Assembly: GCA_964035545.1 (NCBI GenBank)
Contig: OZ037765.1
Coordinates: 16,610,698 to 16,674,697 of the forward strand
Direction: 5' to 3'
DNA: 64,000 nucleotides
Origin: Bugula neritina
Lineage: Eukaryota; Bryozoa; Gymnolaemata; Cheilostomatida; Bugulidae
Shown here: positions 22,671 to 36,000 of the stretch, piece after piece
Layout: each line of letters starts with the position of its first letter
How positions within the stretch are numbered: the stretch's first letter is position 1
Position numbers and translations under genes: made by a program
Notes under the pieces: model-generated
Seen by the model: only the letters and a program-made list of their open reading frames with translations
Database searches by the model: none
Told to the model about the DNA's origin: nothing

Positions 22671-23693
22671 CACTCAAGTCTAAGAGATGTTTATAGTTGC
22701 TTATTCTAGAGTCAGGTTTTATTTATAATGTAAAGATATAGTATAACATATCTCAACTTAGTGAACTGAACATGCATTTTTAAGCTTGTTATTCTGTAGC
22801 CAATTCTGGTAATGATGAATCATTAATCACTTGAAAAGAGAATATTTTGAATGCACTTATTTGTATGTATATGTATATGTATGTAAATAACTAGCACCTA
22901 GAGTCCTCCAAATGATGAATATATTGTTGTACACATTTTCTATGTATTTATTTTTGCTTATAAAATGAAATAAAAAAATATTTCAATTAATACAGTTGAA
23001 ATGAGGAGTTGCACATTTCATATAAGTAGAAAAACTGTTCCACATAAGAAAGTTTTGCATTGTCGCGTACCAGCAAGAACAAATTAAATGAAGGTGGAAA
23101 AAACTCATTGTAAGAATCATCATGTAAATAAACATGCTCAATATTTTTTGCAAATTGGTGAATGATAATTTCACTGAGTGCTTTTGAGAAAAGTATATGC
23201 AACGCCTGTGTCTAAGTATGTAATTTGACAAAAAAGATATGGAATCACACTGTGGAAAATAATTTTGATAAGTGAAAATAATAATAAATAGCCAACTAAT
23301 GTAAATAGCTCTCTCCAATGTTCTTGGTTTGAATAAATAGAAAATTGCAAAGTTGGTTTCAGAAACACCAGTCCGTTCCACCAGCATGACTTTAATAATG
23401 ACGGGCAGCATCTAATCTACTCCCAGGCCTTACCATGCTTGCTGATGGAAAATCATCCGAATCTAAAATATTATTTTACAGTGTCAGTAATATGTTCTCA
23501 TTGACAATGGTAACACTAAAATGCTCGAGTCCATAGCATAACTTCTAAAAAGATTCAAATGGTATTTATTTAGAGGAAATTTTTGCTCTGTAGGTACAAG
23601 ATTGGTGTGTTTTGCAGAAATGCTGAACTGATTTTTGCAGTAAGTTAGTTGCTGTGAAATGAGTTGGAAAAGAGCCAACAGGAGAATGAACAT
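22671..23693. other. Convergent 3' regions of TCAIM and EPS8
   Basis: TCAIM (+) and EPS8 (-) end towards each other here. A plus-strand AATAAA at 22969 suits TCAIM; a minus-strand AATAAA at 23570-23565 could serve EPS8. The minus-strand open frames around 22983-23411 show no family features and I do not call them genes. Confidence 0.5.
22969..22974 (+). promoter_or_regulatory. Polyadenylation signal of TCAIM
   Basis: AATAAA in an A-rich context about 300 bases after the TCAIM stop codon. Confidence 0.55.
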
Positions 23694-24050
23694 AGCTGGT
23701 GTAGCACTCAGCTGGTGTAGCACTCAGCTGGTGTAGCACTCAGCTGGTGTAGCACTCAGCTGGTGTAGCACTCAGCTGGTGTAGCACTCAGCTGGTGTAG
23801 CACTCAGCTGGTGTAGCACTCAGCTGGTGTAGCACTCAGCTGGTGTAGCACTCAGCTGGTGTAGCACTCAGCTGGTGTAGCACTCAGCTGGTGTAGCACT
23901 CAGCTGGTGTAGCACTCAGCTGGTGTAGCACTCAGCTGGTGTAGCACTCAGCTGGTGTAGCACTCAGCTGGTGTAGCACTCAGCTGGTGTAGCACTCAGC
24001 TGGTGTAGCACTCAGCTGGTGTAGCACTCAGCTGGTGTAGCACTCAGCTG
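23694..24050. repeat. 16-bp minisatellite, about 22 units, over the EPS8 stop codon and 3' UTR
   Basis: The unit AGCTGGTGTAGCACTC repeats about 22 times with almost no variation, so the array is recent or homogenised. Its right end overlaps the coding end of EPS8: the TGA at 24030-24028 and the last residues lie in the first units. Confidence 0.95.
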
Positions 24051-27000
24051 ACTCACCATCAGATATTCCACCAGATCTCTGGCTGGCCCGGGGATCATCC
24101 GCTCTCTGTTTCTGTCTTTCTAGAATTTTTAAAAGTTGAGAAGACCCACTTTGTGTGTACTAAAAGTAAAAAGAATATAGAATAATTTTTGTCATTGCAG
24201 TGTAATAAGGATCAAACTCCCAGCAGAAGTAATATCTAAAACCAATTATATAATGCATATATAACGCCATCGCTCAGATATAAAGTAAAAAGTTAATATA
24301 TTAAAAGAAAGCTATTGAGTTTTTAGGTATATATGGACTTTTTTTGGAAATCGGCAACCTATAGTAAAAAGTCCAGTCTTGCTTTCGTTTACATACAATA
24401 AGCATATTCAAGAGATGCTATTAGGAGTTGCCTTTTCACAAATAATTGCAAATGCTTCTGCTGGTTAAAATGTAAACCATGTTTACAGATGCTCATTGTA
24501 CGGAGAACAATTTAGGTTTCTCTAATTTCATGATTTAGCAGGCAAACAGTTTTAAACTTTCTACATGAAAAATTAATTGAATTATGTACTTTGCAGGTAA
24601 AGTTATTTTCTATTTTAGCAAAACTTTATAGTGTTACGCATTGATGCCAGTTGGTGGGTTTTAAAATTAATACAGGCGACCATTAAGCTCTGGGTATACA
24701 ATCAAAAAGGAATCACGAGATTTTAAAAACAAAAAGAAATTTTTTTGGTCAAAAAACGCATAATTTTCTCCGTTGAAAGTAAGTAAATACATAGAATTCA
24801 GCCAACATTGGAATGCTAGTAGAGTGTTTAAAAACTAATGGATTAATTTTACAACACAATTTTCATAACATAACTTTGATCACATTTGATGAGTAAAAGT
24901 TAATTAGATTCTACACTGGTTCATAAACAGCTTAGTAAAACAAATCTAGTACAAATACAATAAAATGTAGATGTGATATCAATTCTGCTAAAATTACAAC
25001 TTCTGAACTGATAAATATATAAAAAGAAATAAACAAGCTATAACGATTAAAACTTCATGTTATTACAGCCAATTTAAACTTCTACTACAACTTCTAAAAG
25101 ACTTTTAGTTGTCACTAAATATCTAAATCGATCTAAATTCTAAACAATCATTCGTACAGTTTCAGACAGTCCCCAGTAAAAGCAAACTTAACTTTAGTCA
25201 ACAAAAAGTAAAACATGCTTACTCCTGAATTAGTCTTCATAAGTTTGATTTGGCTAACGAGTCTTGAGCCTTCTTGTTGTCCAAACTCTCCAGTGAATGC
25301 TTTATTGCTAAGCTGAAACAGCTCCTTGCCTGTGTATCCAGTCAGCACTCGTCGAGTACTGTGTAAAACACACAAATATAAATAATGCAAGCACACAACA
25401 ACATGAACCTTGAATTCCCAAAGAGCTAAAGCTGGCCAGAAGTAGCTCATTGCCAGAGTCTAGTATCACCACAAAACAAATAGTCCACAAAGGTACAATC
25501 ATTGTAGATGACTTCAGTGCCTCCTAGTAGTTAGCGAGAAAACCCTAACCATTCCTCTCCCGGTTCAAATGTGGCCCTATTATAATATCTATAGATTTAC
25601 TTAGACTTTCGTTGTATATTGCATATAGAGTAAATTACAAGCTGAACTTACTGCTCCTGGAAACCTTTCTTTTGTAGCCAATCAGTGACCTCTTCAGCAG
25701 ACGAATGCTCATCTATGAAAACCTGAGCTGTAAGAGAAGAAGATAAACGTCTGGCTCCACCATTCTGGTTGAGTAGGTTGGAATCCAGGAGGTTGATTCT
25801 ACTGAGTCTTTGCCTCAATTCCGAGTTGAACTCGTCACTTCTTTTAGATGCTGTAACAACATGTGTAACTACAGAGAATATTAGACAGTTCAATATTGAA
25901 AGCAATTTATTAATTAGATGTACCAAAATATAGTAGTTGACAGATTGAGAGGCAAGAAACTAAAATAGAAAACGTAGATCAATAACCTGTAATCAACAAC
26001 TGACAATTTATAAACTCATGATAATCCAGAAATACAAACTAAAACTAATTTATAGAGCCCTATATGTGTTCAACTTCACCCACACCCTAAAAGTTGAAAG
26101 AAAAGTTATAGAAAATAATAGTGACCTCATTGATCTGAAATCACAAACATAGTGTGGAAGATGAACCTCACTCTACGAAGTAACTTTTCTGGCGGCTATA
26201 ATTACCAACAGAGAACAACAGTGAAGCAATGATGAAGAAACTTTTACAGGCATTATGCATGAGTTAAGTTATCGACTACTCCTACATAAAACGAAGAGAT
26301 CTCTGTGAAGATTTGATCTAATAAGAAAAAAACAAGAAACAACAAGACAGTTAAGCCACACCACCTCGATTGCTTGCACCTTACCTGCTGTTTCTGCAGA
26401 TGTTTTATCTTTTTCCACTGTAAGTATTGAATTAGTTATATGATACAGGTTCACACTATATTGCTTTATGCCAGGAATATAAATGAAAGCATTTAAATAC
26501 TGGCAAGTTACATAAGTACAATTACATTATATATGTTTGTAATTGGTAAAGGTTGTCTAGTAATAAACACAACTCCTTGAAAGTTGGAGCCTTGAAGATT
26601 TAAGAACTTGAAATACTTTGACTTTCTCAAGTTTCATACCACAAGAAATGGCTCTAGCTGGAACCATGAACATTCTAGACTACTGTCTAGTCTTATACAT
26701 GTGCTAGAGCTTTAAACATAGTATATCATAATGCATGAATTGCCACTTACATAATGCTGCAACATATACAGAACACTTTTATATTGTATAGGTAGAAACC
26801 AGCGCTTCACATTTTAGGTCTGTCATTGCATAAGCAACAGTAAAAACTTGATATCACAGAATGTAGAGACTAATTCTCAACTTTACAGATATAAACTAAG
26901 ATGAGATCTAGCAGTAACGAAAAGAAATTAGAAGTAAAAATGCTGGAAAAGATGCCAATATCTATTTCAAATAAGTTTCTCATAAAACCAGAGATGCCTC

Positions 27001-30000
27001 ATTTATGCAAGTTATAAATCCAGACTGTTTTAATGTTAGAAACTTTATTACAATATTTTTATAAGATAAGAATAAATATATACCAGTGCCAGCCTAAATA
27101 GATTACTTAAAAAGTCAAAGTGGTTGCATACATAAACTGTGGAAGTTCTAGAACATGGCCAATTCACCAAAGAAGTTGCCATGACTATTTTAGAGGTAAC
27201 CAGCCATTAGTATAATATAAAGACAAGAGAATAGAGCTAAGTAATGTTCATCAAGCCAGGTGTTATTAAAGCAAAATTCTCTTTGAACAAAAATATTATC
27301 AAATTGCAAAAGAAAACAGAGTGACTATATTAAAGATAATTCAGGAAATATTTTAGCATAACAACCTTATTAAACAATGGATCTAATAAGGAAAAAAATT
27401 AAGAGTTTGCAGCACAGAACGAAAACATTAAATACATGCTGTTAGCATAATATTACAGCTGAAAGCAGCCACCAGTGCTTACAGCTCGCCTCTGATAGTG
27501 ACGATTCAATACGAGAGGAGAGCTGAAGTTTTTTCAACACAAACTAAAAGCTGGGATAATTTCAAATGCACGATGGATCTCTATTTAAAAATCTTTTGAA
27601 AGAAATTGAGTAGGGCAGGATTTAAAATTCATCAATCGAAATAGAGTGAACAAATTTTAAAAGTTTGCACACACATACACACAAATAGCTAAAGCATGAA
27701 GTCATATTAAAAAGCATAGGTGTTAGATTACAGCCAAGCAACCAGCAAATGATTCAACGGAATAGCAGAAGGCGCGTCAGGGTGGAGCTAGAAATAGCCA
27801 TAGTCACCTTTACTAGCTAGAGAAGGTGGTTTCTTGGCAAGCTTCCAGTTGCCATTATTGACCTCAGAGATAGTTGGTGGGGGAAGAGGTGGCGGAGGTG
27901 GAGGTGCTGGTATTACCAGTGCTGGTTGTGGTGGAGGCGATGCAATAGCCGACTGAGTGCTCCTGGCAGAAGGATATGCATGACTGGGTGACAAGAGTGA
28001 GCTTTCAGCCTGTAATGTTAGTGAATTATAGTTAGTAGAGCTTAACAAGCAAATCTTACACCATCAGTTTAGAAATTTTCAGCCAATAACATGCATCCAT
28101 ATTGACTATTGTTCATTTAATAAGCCCAGTTTTTTAGAAACAAATTCTACAGCAAGCCATGCGTATACCCTGAACCCAACTAAATGAACGGAACAAGCAG
28201 ACCATGCAAGCAAGTGCAAAGTAGTCCCTCTGCCTGCCTCAAGCTTTCAATCAGTAACAGTTAGTACAGAATGTTGCTTTACAAAGGAAAACATGCCGTC
28301 TCTGAAGCTGGTGCAAAACTATTTTATCAATGCAGACCTAATTTGAGTAACAAATTAATAAGATGTGAAAACTGTTAAAAAAATTTATCAAGTGAAAAAA
28401 GAGTAATAAAACATAATGCTGTTAATAAAGGTTAAACTGTTCTCTCAGCATTTCTCACACTCTCATATCTTCTGAGAAGAGTGTACGGTACAAATCCCTG
28501 ATCACCGTTTATGTTAGCACACTTCCACCAATTCCTTGCATCATCAAGAACCTGAGGAATCAACAGTGTAATGCAAGAAATAGTACTATAATTCAATGTA
28601 ATATACCTGTATAGCAAGTTGAAGGGAAAGAGTTAAGTTACTATAATACAGATTGCAGTTTCACGAAACTAGCAATACTGGAAGTTTATATATTATACAT
28701 ATAAATGCATTTTATAAGTTCGGTTTGCGCTAAAATCTGTACTTAAACACACCTCAATGATTTCCCCCTTTCTTATAGATAGCTCTTTAGAATTGTTTCC
28801 CTTTCTTTCTTGAACAACTTCATATATTCTAAAGCAAAGAACAATTTATATTCTACCTAAAATAGAGTCTAATTCACTAGCTATCCGCACTTTCTTAAAA
28901 CCAGAGAATGGTGGAGTGGATGTAGCACCCCATGTGTAATTGATTCACCCAATACAACATATTTACTTTGACAAAAATTCAAAGTTGTTTGTGGTATGAG
29001 ATGGAGAACACAACTTCGAAATCTAATAGTCCACTAAGTAAGGTGAGCTTTGCTAAATTATTAATTTAGTTGTGAATAGTTTTGAGCAAAAAATTCTTAC
29101 TTAGCATTTCTCATTTGCAGCTCATACAGGTACGTCTTCTGATACTCATCCCATGGAGTTCTTGTGTTATTGTTTGCATTTCTGTAAAAACATAGAAAAG
29201 AATGATAACTCCAACAATTGCATGTCCAAACGTTGACTAACCCACATTTAACGGGTCTGAAAAAGTTTGTAAAGGATTTGATAAGCTAGATTATTTAATG
29301 TAAAGATATAAAATCAGTTTTTGTTACTGAGACAAAAAAAAGTGTTCATTTGTCTAATACTAATTAAAAACGCTCATTGGCTCAAACTCCTATATAATAG
29401 AACTGTTAGGGAACCATTAATTCTGGATAACACATAGATGGCAGGATAAACTATGTAACGGCAAATAAATTGTTACGCAAGTAAAGTAGATAGATTCCAA
29501 CCTGTCAACATGAAGAGACAACTCTGAAGGCCGGGGAGGTGAAGGAAAACTGGTGGAAACAGGAGAAATTGGAGACCTGAGGTTCAGGTCTGTAGGTCGT
29601 GCACCAGTTCCGTTAGCAGGCAGGTCGTTCTCATCTCGTGCACTAAATAACCCCTGTGAATGTGTATAACAACATAATTATATAAATACTAAGTGAACAT
29701 CTGTATACTATCCATGCTATTGGATGGTAACTTGGAATGTGTGCCGAGTACCGTTTTGATTAAAAATAGATAAAACAAAAGCTTCATAATTTGGAAAGGT
29801 AAAATATTTTATGTTAGAGCAAAATCGAGTTAAAATAGGACACTGCTAATCAGAGCTTCCATTCGTTGAATGTTAGTTATACAAAACAGGTTGCAGCTAG
29901 CTTGGTATAAATCTGCAGCTCTGTGCTCATCATTTCGCTGACTTCTCAGTATAAGCTTATTAATTCATTAACTGTGTCAACCATAGTGGAGTACATCTGA

Positions 30001-33000
30001 AGACGGCCATGGCCTGGCCAGAATAAAAGTCTTGATACCTTCTACATTTCGATCTTAACTCTATTTAGTTTTCATATAGAGTATTTTAAGCTTTCCAAAC
30101 AAAGAAGCTTCTATCTTATCTATATTTATTGGCAGATTGACAAAGATTGACACGCCTAAGAAGTGAAGACTAAACTGATCTACAGTATCACCTATGCTAC
30201 TGAATAAGCTTGTTCAACAAGCATGCTAAGTGACTCATTCTTATGATTACATCATTATAAAGAAACAAGAAGCTCAACCAAGATGCTAATAACCAACACC
30301 TGTCTGTGTCATTTACAAACCGCTGCCTCTGACAGCTGAGAAACTGCAAGCATTATTCCCTTACATTGTAGTGCTGGGCGGGCTCCTCCTCAGGTTCACG
30401 GCTCAGTCTGTCCTGGGCCTGCTTAGCCACAAGGTTAGCCAGGGTGTTGCCAAGGAACATCTCCAACCACGTCTCAGACGGCTGAAATCCATCACTGAAT
30501 CGCGGCCGGAACTCGCGTATTTGACCTTGTGCCCACTGGTTTCTAAAATATGATGTCACTTCAAGCAGTCAATGCAATGCTATGCCTGACGGGCAAATAA
30601 AAAAACAAATCAAGTATAAAATGAGATGTTAACAACAATAAGGAATATCATCATTTAGTATCGCATAAACTACATAATTCCTTTGTTGTTGATATCATTA
30701 TGTTGAGAAAACTGGAGTAGAATAATACTGATCAAGTCTTTTACTATTATTTCACATTAAATTTCATTGATTTCAATTTAATTATATTTTACATACTATG
30801 TTTCTATTTTTTCTTTTGGACTATTTACTTGAACGCAGAAAAAATCAAGAAAACTTCTTTTGTAGAAGCAAAAATCTGAGCACCAGTTGAGTAAATACTG
30901 AATAAATAAGGTGCACTACCTTGGTGTTCTCCATGCTTCTCCCAGACACATCCAAAAGTCATACTCTTTACTAGTCAGGCAGTTTTCAAGAAGGTCAACA
31001 GCGTGTTTACTTAGCAGGGGAGTCACTACCTACAACATCCAGAATACCACTATAATACATATTATACAATTACTACATACTGTGTTACTATACACTGTGT
31101 TACTACGTACTGTGTTACTACATACTGTGTTACTACGTACTGTGTTACTGTGTACTGTGTTACTATGTACTGTGTTACTATGTACTGTGTTACTACGTTC
31201 TGTGTTACAATACACTGTGTTACTACGTACTGTGTTACTATGTACTGTGTTACTACGTACTGTGTTACTACATACTGTGTTACTGTGTACTGTGTTACTA
31301 TGTACTGTGTTACTATGTACTGTGTTACTACGTTCTGTGTTACAATACACTGTGTTACTACGTACTGTGTTACTATGTACTGTGTTACTACGTACTGTGT
31401 TACTACATACTGTGTTACTGTGTACTGTGTTACTGTGTTACTATGTACTGTGTTACTATGTACTGTGTTACTATGTACTGTGTTACTATGTACTGTGTTA
31501 CTATGTACTGTGTTACTACGTTCTGTGTTACAATACACTGTGTTACTACGTACTGTGTTACTATGTACTGTGTTACTACGTACTGTGTTACTACATACTG
31601 TGTTACTGTGTACTGTGTTACTGTGTTACTATGTACTGTGTTACTACGTACTGTGTTACTGTGTTACTATGTACTGTGTTACTATGTACTGTGTTACTAT
31701 ATACTGTGTTACTACGTTCTGTGTTACAATACACTGTGTTACTATGTACTGTGTTACTATGTACTGTGTTACTATGTACTGTGCTACTATGTACTGTGTT
31801 ACTACGTACTGTGTTACTACGTACTGTGTTACTATGTACTGTGTTACTATGTACTGTGCTACTATATACTGTGTTACTACGTACTGTGTTACAATACACT
31901 GTGTTACTACGTACTGTGTTACTACGTACTGTGTTACTACGTACTGTGTTACTACGTACTGTGTTACTATGTACTGTGTTACTATGTACTGTGCTACTAT
32001 ATACTGTGTTACTACGTACTGTGTTACAATACACTGTGTTACTACGTACTGTGTTACTACGTACTGTGTTACTACGTACTGTGTTACTACGTACTGTGTT
32101 ACTATGTACTGTGTTACTATGTACTGTGTTACTATGTACTGTGTTACTATGTACTGTGCTACTATGTACTGTGTTACTACGTACTGTGTTACTATGTACT
32201 GTGTTACTATGTACTGTGTTACTATGTACTGTGTTACTATGTACTGTGCTACTATATACTGTGTTACTACGTACTGTGTTACAATACACTGTGTTACTAC
32301 GTACTGTGTTACTATGTACTGTGTTACTACGTACTGTGTTACTACGTACTGTGTTACTACGTACTGTGTTACAATGTACTGTGTTACAATGTACTGTGCT
32401 ACTATATACTGTGTTACTACGTACTGTGTTACAATACACTGTGTTACTATGTACTGTGTTACTATGTACTGTGTTACTACGTACTGTGTTACTACGCACT
32501 GTGTTACAATACACTGTGTTACTATGTACTGTGTCATCCTAAATGCTCAACACCTTGCTGCATATTTTCATGAACACGCGTAATGAAACATGGTACTCAG
32601 AATATAATGGATAAGATACCTTTCTCACAAGATCATGGATATCAAATCGAGGATCGTTGCTAGCTTCGACAAGCAAGCTGAGTGGGGTAAACAGGAAGTG
32701 CACGAGCTCCGTAGCATTTGGATTGTGAAGATAAGATCGGAGTCTAGCCTACAACATAAAGTTTAATTTCACATCATATTAACATGTGCAATAGGATCAT
32801 AAACCAAGATCTTAGTTGTAGATAATTAATAAAGAACCACTCCAACCTATTAATACAACGCTAAAGCCTGCAACACATAAACATATCTAATATTGCATTT
32901 ATATTACATTTTGATATTTATCATACATGTCTGTACTCTGTATACCATATGCTTTGCTATGTTCACTGCCTGAATCATGAATACTGGAGTTTAATATGCT

Positions 33001-36000
33001 GGAAAATGTAGACACATTTAAAATGAATTACATTGCAGACTTACAGCTATATGTGATTGTACATATCGCACATACACCCACAAGCTTATATAACTACAAT
33101 CAGCTTCTACAACATGCAATTACACTCACCAACAAGTTGAAGGACAGTTTTATCTTCTGAAAACATTCAGCAAATTCCGCAGGGGATGGAGCCCGAGACC
33201 TCATGGTTAACATACCGTCTGAAATTACAATAGTGAAATTATCTCTTTCATTTATAAACTTACACCCAGGTAAAAGAAATCTCACACTGCAACTACAAAT
33301 TGGATAGGTTAGTAAAAGGACAGGACATGCATGCCAGGATGTATTAAACTACACTACACAGGATTCTGGATACATTCATCAGTTAATGTATAAAACCAGC
33401 CTTTTTAATGACTCTACAAAACATGGCATGCTCTACACTCTACAGGGTGGCAGGCTGTTTTCTGGTGACTTCAGCATTGTTGAAACAAAAGAAATAACTA
33501 TTTTGTCTCAGTGAGGTTCAAACCTACTGAAACCAAATGCTTAGCATCATAACTAACCCTCTTAATTTATATAATGCATTAAACTGATAGTTTTACAGGC
33601 TTTCATGTCAATTATTACACATGTTCCCGAGAGTACAGGGCAATAACTTCACTATTTTATCAAACTATTGTCTGTTCATGACTGAAAGAAAAGAAAATAA
33701 CCTAAATTTCAACTTCGTAAAATATTAAACTGATGCTGTGAAACCTCACTGCACAAGTAAAAATTTCATTCAACAAAAAAGTTTCAAACACCGACTACAT
33801 AGTAAGTTACAGTTTCAGTTACAGTTACAATTGAAGACACCACACAAAATCTAAAACGCAATGCTGAAGTTAGATTAGTAAACTTAAAACACTGCAAGGA
33901 TTTATAAAAATTGGAGGAGTTATTCCTATAAGCATTCCACATATAAAGACGTTTTGCTAAATAAACATTTCAAATAAATTTAGCAGATTTCAAGATGAGA
34001 GCTTATTTCATTCCGCTTGCCAGTTACTTACCACCATCAGTAAAGTGTTTGCGTTTGCTACCTGCACATATAAATACTCAGCTGTAGTATAATACACTCC
34101 TGACTACTACATACAACATACTGCATACAACATACTGCATACAACATACTGCATACAACGCACTACATACAACATACTGCACACAACACACTACATACAA
34201 CACACTACATACAACATACTGCATACAACATACTGCATACAACACACTACATACAACACACTACATACAACACACTACATACAACATACTACATACAACA
34301 CACTACATACAACACACTACATACAACACACTACATACAACACACTACATACAACATACCGCATACAACACACTACATACAACACACTACATACAACACA
34401 CTACATACAACACACTACATACAACATACTGCATACAACATACTGCATACAACATACTGCATACAACGCACTACACACAACATACTGCACACAACACACT
34501 ACATACAACATACTGCATACAACACACTACATACAACATACTACAGACAACACACTACATACAATGCACTACATACAACATACTACATACAACACACAAC
34601 ATGCTACATATAGGTAAAATAGATTACACCAGCTACATACTTCCATGTCTCTTGTTCTTGGAATGTTTCTTTCTGTCAGACAGCTCGTGCAGAGCTTTAG
34701 CACACTGCTTCAGTCTCAACACAAACCGCTCTACGTCATCAAAACATCTGTTCAGTAGCCCCTACAACGATGAAAGTAAACTTTGAAGATTTTATAAGAT
34801 CAACTACATATAAGGCCAATTTAACAAATTGAAAACTACTAAAAAGTACTATTTAACAAAGAAAACAAATTTAGCCAAAGATGCCAATTGCAGACTGCAA
34901 CATATAATACAGTTGTAATGCGTATATGACAGGTAGAAATTATTACTTTTCTATCATCAATTAGTGAGCAAATGTTTTAACATCAACACCTCAAAATTAA
35001 ACGGTGAAAGGCAACACCAAATTTCTATAAACAAAAAGCATAATTATAAAAATGTATAACAATGTATTTACTACAATCCTTATTATGATACACCAGCACT
35101 TTTATAGTCGATAATATAATTGATGGAAACTCCAAACTGATAGATATTATAGTAGTAAAATGAGTAGAATTGTTTACATATATATAAATAAATACAATTA
35201 TTATGACTTCTATACTGAATTAGAGTAGTAGAGTGGAACCCAATAGTGCTGTACCTCTACAAGTGCAATAAGATGGGCTTTCAACTTTTCTTTTCCAACC
35301 TTTACAGTTTACAGCTATGACTCCCATAGGAATACAAACTTTTACTTCAATATTCTCTGGTAAAATCAATTTAATAGAATAAGAATGACCCAACTTACCA
35401 CTCCCATTCTGATATCCTCCTCAGTCTCAAGTTCACTTTCCATCACCTTCCTATTAGCCCGAGTCTGATCCCTCGGTCTGAGGGGTTTAGTTTCATAAAC
35501 TGCATCTACAACGGACACACCTACACCATAAGTAGAGATACAGGGACCAGCGGTTAGTGAGATGTGGAAGTATACAGGCTGAGTCATTCACATAGGTGTA
35601 AATATGGCTGCCTATATTGGATAATTTATATCTCTTGGTTAGGAGATATGATTTAACATACAGAGTTTGAAAACTACCAACAGGTATCGATATTAGGCAG
35701 TTTCTAAATAGTAAAACCTGCAGTTCGTTGAGTATAACACAGCCTGAGTCTACACTAACTACACTAAGTAAATACTTGGTGTACATGAAAATATTGCGTA
35801 AGTGTTTTAATGGTAAGATGTAGATAAGACTTGGTCAAATTCTAAAGCACTAAGTAAAACTAGCATGTTGCTATTAATAAAATGTTCCACTTATGGAGTA
35901 AGTGTTGATATGGTCATAATGTATACATCAGCAGTCAACAAGGTGCTTGTAATACAGATATTATAGTAGATAGTGAAGTTAAAGTCCTCCACACATGACA

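Noticed and set aside
22983-23411. Minus-strand 142-codon open frame between TCAIM and EPS8
   Set aside because: It lies in the convergent 3' regions, overlaps two other frames and shows no recognisable motif.
23484-23723. Minus-strand open frame starting in the 16-bp array
   Set aside because: Its start codon region is minisatellite and the rest has no family features; it lies downstream of the EPS8 stop.
23694-24050. CRISPR-like array
   Set aside because: The repeats are contiguous with no spacers, and the context is a eukaryotic gene end; it is a minisatellite.
30911-32583. Long overlapping open frames (up to 543 codons) on both strands
   Set aside because: They are translations of the 15-bp minisatellite; a unit divisible by three without stops keeps every frame open. 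Real EPS8 exons lie on either side.
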